Shown: one piece after another, positions 1-9,250 of the stretch
How positions within the stretch are numbered: the stretch's first letter is position 1
How the letters are laid out: each line of letters begins with the position of its first letter
DNA from: an uncultured Bacteroidota bacterium
GTDB taxonomy: Bacteria > Bacteroidota > Bacteroidia > Bacteroidales > P3
Direction: 5' to 3'
DNA length: 64,000 bases
Assembly: GCA_902784865.1 (NCBI GenBank)
Contig: CACZWL010000007.1
Span: 40,106 to 104,105, forward strand
Program-made: the position numbers and the translations under genes
The notes under the pieces: generated by a model
The model's database searches: none
Told to the model about the DNA's origin: nothing
The model's input: the letters and a program-made list of their open reading frames with translations, nothing else

Positions 1-1311
1 CTCACCTCCTATGGCCTCGAGGAGACCATGAACATCACCAACCGTCTGGTCTACGAAATCCGCACCGTCAAGATCGACATCCTGCGCGAGGAGATGGCCG
101 CCGACCAGGCCACCCGCATCAAATACGCCTCGAAGTACGCCTCCTGCTCCAACTACTGGAAGTACAGCAACGAGCAGAACAAGGCCCTCCGCAACCTCAA
201 CACCATGGGCGTCAAGCAAGACGTCGAGAAAGAGTACACCGAGTGGGCACGCCGTCAGCGCTCGCCGAAGTACAGCCGCGCCCTCGACCTCATCCGCGAC
301 GGCTACGCCGCCCGCAGCACCGTCGAGGAAGCCGGCCTCTACCTCCGCGAAGGCATCCTCTCCGGCCCCGAGGCACCGCTCTTCGCCGCCCGCGTCAGCC
401 GCACCTTCGCCCACATGCTCGGGCAGGACAAGAACGCCGACCTCTCGCCCCTGCAGAACTACATCGACAACTTCTACAAGGACTACGACGAGAACGTCGA
501 CCGCCGCCTCGTCGCCGGCCTCTTCAAGTACGTCGTCGACAACATGAACGCCGACCTCTGCCCCAAGTTCCTCCTCGACGCCAACAAGAAGTACAAAGGC
601 AACTTCGACAAGTACGCCGCCGACCTCTACAACAAGTCTGTCTTCGCCAACGCCGAGGCCATGGCCAAATTCATGCAGAAACCCAACGCCAAGACCCTCG
701 AGAAAGACCCCCTGGCCGTCGCCGGCACCGAGGCCCTCAACGCCTACATCGCCATGAACGAGCAGGTGCCCCAGCAGGCACAGGACGACCTCACCCGCGG
801 CATCCGCGACTTCACCGACGGCATACTCCAGATCAACCAGGGCAGAAAACTCATGTCGCCCGACGCCAACAGCACCATCCGCCTCACCTACGGCAACGTC
901 ATGTCCTACGACCCCAAGGACGGTGTCTCCTACCACTACTACACCACCATGAAGGGTGTCATCGAGAAGGAAGGCCCCGTCGGCGGCGAATTTGAAGTGC
1001 CCACACGCCTCAAAGAACTCTACGCCAAAAAAGACTTCGGCCGCTACACCAACCGCCGCGGCGAACTGCCCACCTGCTTCATCACCAACAACGACATCAC
1101 CGGCGGCAACAGCGGCTCGCCCGTCATCAACGGCAAGGGCGAACTCATCGGCCTCGCCTTCGACGGCAACAGCGAAGCCATGAGCGGCGACATCGACTTC
1201 GAAGAGAACCTCCAGCGCTGCATCTGCCTCGACAGCCGCTACATGCTCTGGGTCATCGACGTCTATGCCGGCGCCAGAAACCTCATCGCCGAGATGGACA
1301 TCGTCCGATAA
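1..1311 (+). CDS. dpp7: S46 family dipeptidyl-peptidase, DPP7 type (3' part only)
   Basis: The frame is open from base 1, so the N-terminal part (signal peptide, catalytic His and Asp) lies outside the window; about 436 codons are visible. The C-terminal catalytic block GGNSGSPV holds the serine at bases 1111-1113. Eighteen codons later the residue is Gly (FDGN, bases 1165-1167). In this family Gly at that position marks DPP7, which cleaves dipeptides with hydrophobic P1 residues, and Arg marks DPP11. The protein ends in the usual EMDIVR-like tail. The family acts in the periplasm of asaccharolytic Bacteroidota to supply dipeptides. The next gene begins 9 nt after the stop. Family is secure; subtype rests on one residue. 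Confidence 0.88.
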   Translation, partial: LTSYGLEETMNITNRLVYEIRTVKIDILREEMAADQATRIKYASKYASCSNYWKYSNEQNKALRNLNTMGVKQDVEKEYTEWARRQRSPKYSRALDLIRDGYAARSTVEEAGLYLREGILSGPEAPLFAARVSRTFAHMLGQDKNADLSPLQNYIDNFYKDYDENVDRRLVAGLFKYVVDNMNADLCPKFLLDANKKYKGNFDKYAADLYNKSVFANAEAMAKFMQKPNAKTLEKDPLAVAGTEALNAYIAMNEQVPQQAQDDLTRGIRDFTDGILQINQGRKLMSPDANSTIRLTYGNVMSYDPKDGVSYHYYTTMKGVIEKEGPVGGEFEVPTRLKELYAKKDFGRYTNRRGELPTCFITNNDITGGNSGSPVINGKGELIGLAFDGNSEAMSGDIDFEENLQRCICLDSRYMLWVIDVYAGARNLIAEMDIVR

Positions 1312-1320
1312 CACCCACCG

Positions 1321-3639
1321 ATGAAACAAGTCCAGCGACAGCAACTGCAGCAGAAATTCTCTCCGCAACAGATACAACTCATGCGTCTGCTGCAGTTGCC
1401 TGTCACTGACCTTGAACAGGCCATCAAGGAGGAGATAGAGAAAAACCCCCTCCTCGAAGCCGAAATGCCCGAGGAAACCACCGACATCGACAACCTGGCC
1501 GCCCCGGACAACAACACCTCCGACTGGGACTCCGACGACGAGGACTTCGGCTACGACTACCGCGAGCACCTCGACAGCGACCCCAACCTACAGCGCCACG
1601 AGTTCATCGTCGCCGACACCGCCTCGGACGCCGACCGTCTGACAGCGCAACTCGTCAGCCGCAACCTCACCGAACGCCAGCAACTCATCGCCTCCGAACT
1701 CATAGGCTCGCTCGACGACGCAGGCTACCTGGGCCGCGACCTCGACCTGCTGGCCAACGACCTAGCCTTCCGGCAAGGCATCGACACCTCGCCCGACGAA
1801 GTCCTCGACGTCTTGCACATCATCCAAAGCCTCGACCCCCCCGGCATCGGCGCACGCAACCTCCGCGAGTGCCTCCTCCTGCAGCTCCACCGCATGCAGC
1901 ACAACGACAGCGTCAGCACCGCCGAGGCCATCATCGAACACCACTTCGACGACTTCGCCAACCACCGCTACGAGCGCCTCTGCAACGCCCTCGGCATCGA
2001 CGACGACACCCTGCAGCAGGCCGCCGACGTCATCCGCCACCTCAACCCCAAGCCCGGCAGTTCCGACGCCGACAGCGCCCTCGCCGCGCAGACCATCACC
2101 CCCGACATCGTCCTCCAGCAGCACGACGGGCAGCTCTCCTTCTACGTCAACGACAGCAGCCTGCCGCGCCTCAGCCTAAATACCTACTACACCGACATGC
2201 TCAGCCAGCTGGAAGCCTCGAAAGGCGACCGCGAGACCCTCCAGTTCCTCCGCACCAAGCAAGCCGACGCGCAAGGCTTCATCGACCTACTGCAGCAGCG
2301 CCACGACACCATCGTCCGCATCATGCGCTACATCCTGCGCCACCAGCGCCAATACCTCCTCACCGGCAACCCCGACCTCCTGCAGCCACTGCGCCAACGC
2401 GAGGTAGCCGAAGCCACAGGCCTCGACATCAGCACCGTCTCGCGCATGGCCAACAGCAAGTTCCTCCAGACCGACTTCGGCACCATACCCCTCAAGGACT
2501 GCTTCTCCAAAGGCATGGCCGTCGACTCCGGCGGCGAAATATCCGTCGAGGCCATCAAGCAACGCCTGGCCGACGCCATCGGCGCCGAAGACAAGCAGGC
2601 GCCCCTCTCCGACGATGCTCTGGCGCGCCTCCTCAACGCACAAGGCTACCCTCTGGCACGTCGCACCGTGGCCAAATACCGCGAGCAGCTGGGATTCCCC
2701 GTCGCACGCCTCCGCCGCGCACTCATGCTCCTCGTCCTCATGCTCGGCGCCCTGGCTGCCGACGCACAGGTATCCTACTACGACTCCCTCATCTCCGCAC
2801 GCCTCGAGAAGCCCAAAAAGGTCGTCACCGTCAAGGCACCGAAACCCGACCCCAAGTCCAAAGGTGCCGCAGCCAAACCCGCCCCCTCCAAGGGCGCCGA
2901 GCCGCGCCAGCCGCAGCTGCCCGCACCTGCCTCCGACGTGGTCGCTCCCGACGCCACGCCCCTCGACCGCGCCATGGTACCCCTCTGGTACGACGCCTTC
3001 CCCCACCACCGCGTCAACCCCCTCGGCCGCACACAGCTCGACATGCTGCCCGACGAGATTATCCTCAAGCTGGCCACCGACTCCGCCGGCTTCTGCTTCC
3101 CCGTCCGCAACCAGAAGACCTCCAACTACGGCTGGCGCTGGCAGCGAGGACACCACGGCGTCGACATAGCCCTCCGTACCGGCGACCCCGTCTATGCCGC
3201 CTTCAGCGGTATCGTCCGCGTCGCCTCGCCCATGGGCGGCTACGGCAACTGCGTCGTCGTTCGACACCCCAACGGCCTTGAGACCCTCTATGGCCACCTC
3301 TCCAAAATCAACGTCCGCCCCAATCAGGAGGTATCCGCTGGCGACATCCTCGGCCTCGGCGGCAACACCGGCAACTCCACCGGCCCGCACCTCCACTTCG
3401 AATGCCGATTCCTATACCAGACCTTCGACCCCGAGTGGATCCTCGACTTCAACAACTTCACCCTCCGCACCCGCCGACTCCACCTCGACAAGACCTACTT
3501 CGGCATCCGCCAGCCCGGCAGCGGCCGCGAGTCGCACCACAAACCCGACGCCAGCCTCATCAAAGAGCCCACCCAGACCAACGGCAAACGCAAACAAACC
3601 CTCGCGCCTGCGCGTACATTTAATATAAAAGATTTCTGA
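1321..3639 (+). CDS. rpoN: RNA polymerase sigma-54 factor fused in frame to an M23 metallopeptidase
   Basis: One 772-codon frame. Residues 1-50 are sigma-54 region I (Gln/Leu-rich, IEKNPLLE). The core-binding and HTH regions follow, and the RpoN box ARRTVAKYRE lies near residue 450. Bacteroidota RpoN normally stops after VARLR(K/R)-x-L, but here VARLRR runs on through ALMLLVLML and AADAQ, which resembles a signal peptide, into an M23 endopeptidase with HHGVD, YGHL and GPHLHFE zinc/catalytic motifs. Sigma-54 is about 470-480 aa in this phylum, so the M23 part is an added domain of about 300 aa. A cytoplasmic sigma factor joined to a normally secreted peptidoglycan hydrolase is odd. Loss of a single stop codon, a sequencing error, or internal initiation at 2725 could explain it. 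Confidence 0.9.
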   Translation: MKQVQRQQLQQKFSPQQIQLMRLLQLPVTDLEQAIKEEIEKNPLLEAEMPEETTDIDNLAAPDNNTSDWDSDDEDFGYDYREHLDSDPNLQRHEFIVADTASDADRLTAQLVSRNLTERQQLIASELIGSLDDAGYLGRDLDLLANDLAFRQGIDTSPDEVLDVLHIIQSLDPPGIGARNLRECLLLQLHRMQHNDSVSTAEAIIEHHFDDFANHRYERLCNALGIDDDTLQQAADVIRHLNPKPGSSDADSALAAQTITPDIVLQQHDGQLSFYVNDSSLPRLSLNTYYTDMLSQLEASKGDRETLQFLRTKQADAQGFIDLLQQRHDTIVRIMRYILRHQRQYLLTGNPDLLQPLRQREVAEATGLDISTVSRMANSKFLQTDFGTIPLKDCFSKGMAVDSGGEISVEAIKQRLADAIGAEDKQAPLSDDALARLLNAQGYPLARRTVAKYREQLGFPVARLRRALMLLVLMLGALAADAQVSYYDSLISARLEKPKKVVTVKAPKPDPKSKGAAAKPAPSKGAEPRQPQLPAPASDVVAPDATPLDRAMVPLWYDAFPHHRVNPLGRTQLDMLPDEIILKLATDSAGFCFPVRNQKTSNYGWRWQRGHHGVDIALRTGDPVYAAFSGIVRVASPMGGYGNCVVVRHPNGLETLYGHLSKINVRPNQEVSAGDILGLGGNTGNSTGPHLHFECRFLYQTFDPEWILDFNNFTLRTRRLHLDKTYFGIRQPGSGRESHHKPDASLIKEPTQTNGKRKQTLAPARTFNIKDF
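2725..3639 (+). other. Possible independently translated M23 peptidase (internal ATG of the rpoN fusion)
   Basis: The ATG at 2725 is in frame with rpoN and lies exactly where RpoN proteins normally end. Translation from here gives a 304-aa protein with a short hydrophobic segment (LLVLMLGALA) and a plausible cleavage site before Gln, then a Lys/Pro/Ala-rich linker and the M23 domain. This would be a normal exported LytM-type endopeptidase. The signal peptide lacks basic residues unless the upstream RLRR is counted. I infer that either the two proteins are made separately from overlapping frames, or the fusion is processed. Confidence 0.4.
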
Positions 3640-3642
3640 CCC

Positions 3643-4137
3643 ATGAAAAAGACCAACCTCTCCGACTATAACCGCGACCTCATTCCCGACGGCAGCCCCT
3701 GGACCGTGGCCGTCGTCGCCGCCGAGTGGAACCCCGAGGTCACCGACGCCATGCTCGACGGCGCCGTCAGCACCCTCAGCCAGCACGGCGTCCAGCCCAA
3801 GAACATACGCGTCTTCCGCGTCCCCGGCACCTACGAACTCTCCTATGCCGCCGACACCCTGGCCAAGCTCGACAGCATCGATGCCGTCATCTGCATCGGC
3901 TGCGTCATACAGGGCGAGACGCGCCACTTCGAATTCATCTGCCAGGCTGTCTCCCAAGGCCTCACCAATGTGTCCCTGGTCAACCACAAACCCGTCATCT
4001 TCAGCGTCCTCACCACCGACACCATGGAGCAGGCCCTCGACCGCGCCGGCGGTCGCCATGGCAACAAGGGTATCGAAGGCGCAATCACCGCCCTGAAGAT
4101 GCTACAGTTCACCGACCTAGCCGTATCCCAAGCATGA
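3643..4137 (+). CDS. ribH: 6,7-dimethyl-8-ribityllumazine synthase
   Basis: A 164-aa protein of normal RibH length. It condenses 5-amino-6-ribitylaminouracil with 3,4-dihydroxy-2-butanone 4-phosphate in riboflavin synthesis. Visible family signatures are the substrate-binding FRVPGTYEL segment, CIGCVIQGETRHFE, and the late GNKG motif after a conserved Arg. It starts 3 nt after the rpoN-M23 stop and overlaps fmt by the ATGA junction, so these genes are probably co-transcribed. ribD is in the same window, about 31 kb away. Confidence 0.95.
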   Translation: MKKTNLSDYNRDLIPDGSPWTVAVVAAEWNPEVTDAMLDGAVSTLSQHGVQPKNIRVFRVPGTYELSYAADTLAKLDSIDAVICIGCVIQGETRHFEFICQAVSQGLTNVSLVNHKPVIFSVLTTDTMEQALDRAGGRHGNKGIEGAITALKMLQFTDLAVSQA

Positions 4138-5069
4138 GAGTAGTCTTCTTCGGCACCCCCGAATTCGCCGTCGCCAGCCTCGACGCCATCATGCACTCCT
4201 CCCACGAAGTCGCCGCCGTCGTCACCGTGCCCGACCGCCAGGCTGGCCGCGGCCAGAAAGTCGTCTTCAGCGACGTCAAGCAGTATGCCCTCGACCACCG
4301 GCTGCCACTTCTGCAGCCCGAGCGCCTGCGCGATCCCGATTTCCTCGAGGCCCTGGCCGCCTTCCACGCCGACATTTTCGTCGTCGTAGCCTTCCGCATG
4401 CTGCCCGAGGCAGTGTGGAACATGCCGCCTCACGGCACCTTCAACCTCCACGCCTCGCTCCTGCCCAAGTTCCGCGGCGCCGCTCCCATCAACTGGGCCA
4501 TCATCCGCGGCGAACAGCAGACCGGCGCCACCACCTTCCTCCTCAACCACCACATCGACGAAGGCAACATCCTCCTCCAGCGCACCACCCCCATCCTGCC
4601 CACCGACGACGCCGGCACCCTCCACGATCGCCTCGCCGACCTCGGCCGCACGCTCGTCGTCGAAACCCTCGACGCCCTCCGCGACGGCACTGTCACACCC
4701 ACACCGCAGCAAGGCACCCCCACCTCTGCGCCCAAAATCTTCAAGGACGACACGCGCATCGACTTCCGGCAGCCCGGCCTGCACGTAGTCGACTTCATCC
4801 GCGGCCTTGCCCCCTACCCCGCCGCCACACTCACACTCCGCTCGCCCGAAGGCGAAGAGGTCCCCTTCAAAATCTTCGAGGCCTCCTTCACGCCAACCCC
4901 GACAGGCACTGCAAATACCCTGGTTTGCGACGGAAAAAAGAGCCTAAAAATCGCTGCAACCGACGGATTTATCAACATTTTGAGCCTGCAAATGAGCGGA
5001 AAACGTAAAAATAATACAGAAGAATTCCTCCGCGGAAAAAATATAAGCAACTGGGAATTAGTTGATTAA
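4134..5069 (+). CDS. fmt: Methionyl-tRNA formyltransferase
   Basis: A 311-aa protein that formylates initiator Met-tRNA using 10-formyl-THF. It starts FFGTPEFA and contains the formyltransferase core NLHASLLPKFRGAAPINWAI, with catalytic Asn and His, followed by HHIDEG. The C-terminal domain (after about residue 205) is OB-like and ends with ISNWEL. I chose the ATG overlapping the ribH stop because the protein then begins directly with the family N terminus; the same frame is open further upstream without resembling the family. Confidence 0.95.
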   Translation: MRVVFFGTPEFAVASLDAIMHSSHEVAAVVTVPDRQAGRGQKVVFSDVKQYALDHRLPLLQPERLRDPDFLEALAAFHADIFVVVAFRMLPEAVWNMPPHGTFNLHASLLPKFRGAAPINWAIIRGEQQTGATTFLLNHHIDEGNILLQRTTPILPTDDAGTLHDRLADLGRTLVVETLDALRDGTVTPTPQQGTPTSAPKIFKDDTRIDFRQPGLHVVDFIRGLAPYPAATLTLRSPEGEEVPFKIFEASFTPTPTGTANTLVCDGKKSLKIAATDGFINILSLQMSGKRKNNTEEFLRGKNISNWELVD

Positions 5070-5110
5070 AAAATCGACTATTTTTTTTCAGAAAAAAAAT
5101 CAAAAAAAAA

Positions 5111-5143
5111 TTTGGTGCGTATTAAAAAAAGTTCTTACATTTG
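5111..5143 (+). promoter_or_regulatory. Bacteroidota-type promoter of the HU gene
   Basis: TTTG at 5111-5114 and TACATTTG at 5136-5143 are separated by 21 nt, matching the Bacteroidota consensus TTTG-N19-21-TAnnTTTG. The leader to the HU ATG at 5204 is about 55 nt and AT-rich. Confidence 0.85.
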
Positions 5144-5203
5144 CATCGTGATAATTCACAGAGAAATAACAAATATTTATCAACCTTAAAAACATTTTCA
5201 ATC

Positions 5204-5464
5204 ATGAACAAAACTGAACTTGTTAACGCAATGGCCGAGAAAACCGGCATGACCAAAGTCGCCGCCAAACAGGCTATGACCGCTTGCTTCGACACCATCC
5301 AGGAGCAGCTCAAGAAGGGTGAGAAAGTTACCCTCATCGGCTTCGGTACCTTCAGCGTTGTGAAGCGCAAAGCCCGCACCGCCAAGAACCCCCGCACCGG
5401 CAAGCCCGTCAAAGTGGCCGCCAAGAAGGTCGCCAAGTTCAAAGCCGGCAGCAAGCTCATCTAA
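5204..5464 (+). CDS. hup: HU family DNA-binding protein
   Basis: An 86-aa basic nucleoid protein. It begins MNKTELVNAMAEKTGMTK and has the diagnostic GFGTF turn and the arm motif ARTAKNPRTGK, which inserts Pro into the minor groove. Length is typical of HU. The ATG at 5204 is preferred over an upstream in-frame start because it follows the promoter at a sensible distance and gives the standard N terminus. It is monocistronic, with its own promoter and terminator. Confidence 0.96.
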   Translation: MNKTELVNAMAEKTGMTKVAAKQAMTACFDTIQEQLKKGEKVTLIGFGTFSVVKRKARTAKNPRTGKPVKVAAKKVAKFKAGSKLI

Positions 5465-5490
5465 GCATTGCGCCCTAGGCCTTCAGAACT

Positions 5491-5522
5491 GGGAGCCCCG
5501 ATCCGAGGGCTCCCTCTTTTTT
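5491..5522 (+). terminator. Intrinsic terminator of the HU gene
   Basis: A perfect 8-bp stem (GGGAGCCC at 5491-5498 and GGGCTCCC at 5507-5514) with an 8-nt loop is followed by a T-rich run to 5522. Confidence 0.9.
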
Positions 5523-5630
5523 CGTAAGCAAGCCCACACCGGGCTCCATAGCGACACCATCGCCCAGCTCCCAGAGACGAATTTAACAGGATTTAACAAA
5601 ATTATGTTATAAAATGTGAAATAACATTAG

Positions 5631-5638
5631 TATCTTTG
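5631..5638 (+). promoter_or_regulatory. -7 box upstream of gpsA
   Basis: TATCTTTG matches TAnnTTTG, 60 nt before the gpsA ATG. I see no good TTTG at the ideal -33 distance, so only the -7 element is supported. Confidence 0.65.
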
Positions 5639-5698
5639 CATCTCAAATCACCCTCCCGTCGGCAACGGCGGAAGTGATATGAACTAATGATATAGAGC

Positions 5699-6691
5699 AT
5701 GATAGGAATGATTGGAAGTGGCTCGTGGGCCACTGCAATTGTCAAAATATTGCTGGAGGAAGAGGACCGCAAGGTCAATTGGTGGGTGAGAAGTGACGAT
5801 GTCCGCGACAGCCTCCAGCGCCAGGGACGCAACCCCCGCCACCTGCCCGGTGTACGCCTCGACAACTCGCGGCTCAACATCTCGGGAGACCTAGCCCAGG
5901 TCGTCGCCGACAGCGACTACCTCTTCCTCGTGACCCCCTCGGCCTACATCGCCGACGTCCTCGAGCAGCTGCCCCGCTCGGCCTACAAGGGCAAGAAAAT
6001 CATCTCCGCCATCAAAGGCGTACTGCCCAAACGCCGCACCAGCGTCAGCATCTACCTCGAAAATACCATGAAGGTCAAGCGCAACGACATCTGCGTCATC
6101 TCCGGCCCCACCCATGCCGAAGAGGCCGGCCGCGGCATGCCCACCTTCCTCACCATGGCATCCAACAGTCCCACGCTGGCCATCGAGGTCGAGCAGATGA
6201 TGCGCTGCCCCTACCTCCACACCACCCACACCACCGACATCCTCGCCGTCGAACGCGTGGGCCTCACCAAGAACATCTACGCCATCGCCGCAGGCATCTG
6301 CCAAGGCCTCGGCTACGGCGACAACCTCAACGCCGTCATGGTCAGCGCCGCCATGCGCGAGCTCACCAACCTCATCCGCGTCTACCCCTCCGTCAACCGC
6401 AACATCGCCGACAACTGCTACCTCGGCGACCTCATGGTCACCTGCTGGTCGCACCACAGCCGCAACCGCCGCATGGGCGAGATGCTCGCCAAAGGCGAGA
6501 AACTCGACGACATCTTCGCCAAGATGGGCACCATTCCCGAAGGCTACTTCTCTGCCCATAACCTCCACGAACTCAGCCTCATGATAGGCCGCAACGACGA
6601 CATGCCCATCGTCGAGGCCGTCTACCGCATCCTCTACGAAGAAGCCGACCCGAAGACAGAAATAGACTTCCTCATCGACAACGTTTTCTAA
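5699..6691 (+). CDS. gpsA: NAD(P)H-dependent glycerol-3-phosphate dehydrogenase
   Basis: A 330-aa cytoplasmic enzyme reducing dihydroxyacetone phosphate to sn-glycerol 3-phosphate for phospholipid synthesis. The Rossmann start MIGSGSWATAI, the SAIKGV loop, SGPTHAEE and the C-terminal catalytic GLTKNIYAIAAG (Lys) segment are all present. ATGs at 5699 and 5708 are both possible. The next gene, a glycerol-phosphate acyltransferase-like protein, begins directly after the stop, giving a two-gene phospholipid operon. Confidence 0.94.
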   Translation: MIGMIGSGSWATAIVKILLEEEDRKVNWWVRSDDVRDSLQRQGRNPRHLPGVRLDNSRLNISGDLAQVVADSDYLFLVTPSAYIADVLEQLPRSAYKGKKIISAIKGVLPKRRTSVSIYLENTMKVKRNDICVISGPTHAEEAGRGMPTFLTMASNSPTLAIEVEQMMRCPYLHTTHTTDILAVERVGLTKNIYAIAAGICQGLGYGDNLNAVMVSAAMRELTNLIRVYPSVNRNIADNCYLGDLMVTCWSHHSRNRRMGEMLAKGEKLDDIFAKMGTIPEGYFSAHNLHELSLMIGRNDDMPIVEAVYRILYEEADPKTEIDFLIDNVF

Positions 6692-7795
6692 ATGGACACC
6701 TCCGAATTCGACGACATACGCCCCTACAACGACGCCGAACTCCGCGCCGCATTGCCCCGCATCGAACAGTGGGAACTCATCCCCCAAATCATGCGCTTCA
6801 TCTATCCGCTCGCACCTGCGGAAAAGAGCCTTGAGCAGCTGCGCAAGGTACAGACCGTCAAGGAGCTGCAGACCACTTTCATGTACGACGCCGTCAGCCG
6901 TGTCATCGAGACCACCTCCGACGGATTCACATGCTCCGGCTTCGACTACATCAAGCCCGACCAGCCCTGCCTCTACATCTCCAACCACCGCGACATCACC
7001 GTCGACGCTTTCCTGCTGCAAGTAGAACTCATCCGCCGCGGACGCGAGACTTCATATATCGTCTTCGGCAACAACCTCATCGACTCGCCGCTGATGCGCG
7101 ACCTCTTCCTCAGCAACAAGCTCATCCAGATGGAGCGTGGCGGCAACCCCATGGCTTTCTACCGCAGCCTGCAGCACCTCTCGCGCTACCTGCACCACCT
7201 GATTGTCGACCAGCGCCAGAGCGTCTGGATAGCCCAGAAGAACGGCCGCAGCAAGGACGGCATCGACGCCACGGCCCCAGCCATCATCAAGATGCTCACC
7301 CTCGGCAGCGACGACCCCCAGCAGCAGACCCTCTCCGACCTGCACATCATACCCCTGGCCGTATCCTACGAGTGGGATCCTTGCGACACCCTGAAAACCA
7401 ACGAACTCGTCCAGCGTAGCCTCGGCGAGTACCATAAAGCCGAGGGCGAAGACTCCAACAGCGTCGTCACCGGCATCATCGGCCCCAAGGGCCACGTGCA
7501 CCTGTCCATCGGCAAACCCCTCTCCCCTGCCGAGTTGCGCCCCGCCGAGGGCGAAGACCTCGCCGAGCATGTCGCCGCAGTCCTCGACCGCCGCATCCAG
7601 CGCCTCTACCACCTCATGCCCACCAACTACCTTGCCTTCGACCTGCTCAACAACTCCTCCCGCTTCCGCCAGCACTACGACAGCAACGTCAAAAACCAGT
7701 TCCTGCAACGCCTCAACAAGCTGGCCTCCGACCAGCACCGGAAGATATTCCTCGAGATGTACGCCAACCCCGTGCTCTCGGCACAGAAGCGATAG
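6692..7795 (+). CDS. PlsC/PlsB-family acyltransferase
   Basis: A 367-aa protein with the acyltransferase HX4D motif in SNHRDITVD (about residues 98-105) and a later glycerol-phosphate binding-like block (QMERGGNP). It follows gpsA with no gap (TAA then ATG), which strongly suggests a role in acylating glycerol 3-phosphate or lysophosphatidate. No clear membrane helices are visible, so it is probably membrane-associated. It is longer than simple PlsC proteins (about 240 aa); the C-terminal 120 residues are of unknown role. Exact substrate is inferred from context. Confidence 0.8.
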   Translation: MDTSEFDDIRPYNDAELRAALPRIEQWELIPQIMRFIYPLAPAEKSLEQLRKVQTVKELQTTFMYDAVSRVIETTSDGFTCSGFDYIKPDQPCLYISNHRDITVDAFLLQVELIRRGRETSYIVFGNNLIDSPLMRDLFLSNKLIQMERGGNPMAFYRSLQHLSRYLHHLIVDQRQSVWIAQKNGRSKDGIDATAPAIIKMLTLGSDDPQQQTLSDLHIIPLAVSYEWDPCDTLKTNELVQRSLGEYHKAEGEDSNSVVTGIIGPKGHVHLSIGKPLSPAELRPAEGEDLAEHVAAVLDRRIQRLYHLMPTNYLAFDLLNNSSRFRQHYDSNVKNQFLQRLNKLASDQHRKIFLEMYANPVLSAQKR

Positions 7796-7804
7796 CCTAC
7801 GCCC

Positions 7805-9238
7805 TCAGACAAAGAACTGGGAATCAAAGTTCAAGAGATAGACACGGTCGGTAGCACGCGTAAAAGCCGTGTAGATCCACCGCAGGTAGTCGCGGTCCAC
7901 AGGCCGCTCGCCCAGGTAGCCCTGGTCCACGATTACCGTCCGCCACTGCCCGCCCTGCGTCTTGTGGCACGTCAGCGCATAGGCGAACTTCACCTGCAGC
8001 GCGTTGTAGTAAGGGTTCTGCCGCATCTCGCGCAGGCGGTCGGCCTTGTTCGGCAGGTCGGCATAGTCCTCCATCACCGTCGTGTAGAGCCGCTCGGCCT
8101 CCTCGCTCGTCAGCGACGGCGACTCGCTGTAGAGCGTCGACAGCAGCAGCTTGCAGTCGCGCGCCTCCTCGTCGGGATAGTCCACGAACCTCAGCGTCGC
8201 GTCGGCGAAGCGGAAGCCGTACAGTTCCTGCACGTTCCTCACGCTCAGCACCTCCACGATGTCGCCGTTGGCGATGAAGCCGATGTTGCTGTCGGTGTCG
8301 AGCCAGTAGTAGTTGTTCTTCACCACCATCAGGTAGTCGCCCGCGTTGACCTCCTCTTCGCGGAAGAGGACGCTGCCGCGAACCCCTTGGTTGAAGAGGT
8401 TGGCGCGCTTGTTCGAGCGGCAGACCACCACCACTTGTTCGAGCGAGAAGTCGTCGTATTCGCGGTAGAGTGTCTCCATGAGGTCCTCGCCCTGCAGGCG
8501 CACCACGTCGTCGTAGCCTTCGAGGTCGAAGAGGGGCAGCGAGGCCTCGTCGCCTTCGTCGAGGCCGGCAATCTGGTCGCGCAGGGCCGTGGCGCCTGCC
8601 AGGATGCCCGAGAGCTGCTGCTGGCGCACCACCTCGGTCAGCTCGCAGGCTATGATGTTCAGACTGAACGAGGCGGCGAGGTATCGTTCGTCGAGGGCGG
8701 GGCTCTCGCTCTGTCCCACGGGGGGCAGCTGCGCCGTGTCGCCGATGAGCATCAGGCGGCAGTGGTTGCCGCTGTAGACGTACTCTATCAGGTCTTCCAG
8801 CAGGCTCTGCCGCGAGGCGGTGGGTTCGAGGCCTATCATCGACGCTTCGTCGACGATGAAGAGGGTGTAGGTGTGTTTGTTGATGCCGCGTACCGTGCGC
8901 ACCACACCGGTGGCGTCGGTGGCCGTCATGTAGATTTTCTTGTGGATGGTGTAGGCCGCACGGCCGGAGTAGCCGGAGATGACCTTGGCGGCGCGGCCCG
9001 TGGGAGCAAGCAGCACCGTGTTGACGCGCAGCCGCGGCAGCGTCTGTATCAGCGCCGACACCAGCGAGGTCTTGCCCGTGCCGGCATAGCCCTTCATGAG
9101 GAACAGCGAGCGCGGGTCGCGGTCGTATAGGAACCGCACCATGGAAGTGCAAGCATCCTGCTGTCCGCCCGTGGGGGTGTGCGGAAAGCAGGATAGGATG
9201 AGCTTTCTTACCGTCTGCTCAACGTCGAGGGGAGCCAC
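7805..9238 (-). CDS. RecD-like ATP-dependent DNA helicase (AAA, UvrD_C_2)
   Basis: A 477-aa superfamily 1B helicase. Walker A is GYAGTGKTS (residues 50-58), the Walker B region is LFIVDEASM, motif III-like GDTAQLPP follows, and the C-terminal UvrD_C_2 part has CHKTQGGQW and YTAFTRATDR. This compact form resembles stand-alone RecD/Dda-like helicases common in Bacteroidota, not RecD of RecBCD. It is transcribed away from gpsA and downstream of secG with a 12-nt spacer, so it is probably the last gene of a TPR protein-secG-helicase operon. Confidence 0.88.
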   Translation of the reverse strand: MAPLDVEQTVRKLILSCFPHTPTGGQQDACTSMVRFLYDRDPRSLFLMKGYAGTGKTSLVSALIQTLPRLRVNTVLLAPTGRAAKVISGYSGRAAYTIHKKIYMTATDATGVVRTVRGINKHTYTLFIVDEASMIGLEPTASRQSLLEDLIEYVYSGNHCRLMLIGDTAQLPPVGQSESPALDERYLAASFSLNIIACELTEVVRQQQLSGILAGATALRDQIAGLDEGDEASLPLFDLEGYDDVVRLQGEDLMETLYREYDDFSLEQVVVVCRSNKRANLFNQGVRGSVLFREEEVNAGDYLMVVKNNYYWLDTDSNIGFIANGDIVEVLSVRNVQELYGFRFADATLRFVDYPDEEARDCKLLLSTLYSESPSLTSEEAERLYTTVMEDYADLPNKADRLREMRQNPYYNALQVKFAYALTCHKTQGGQWRTVIVDQGYLGERPVDRDYLRWIYTAFTRATDRVYLLNFDSQFFV

Positions 9239-9250
9239 AGGGCCAGATGC

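Noticed and set aside
5699-5707. Alternative gpsA start nine bases downstream
   Set aside because: Both ATGs are possible; the first is kept because nothing in the sequence distinguishes them and the change is three residues.
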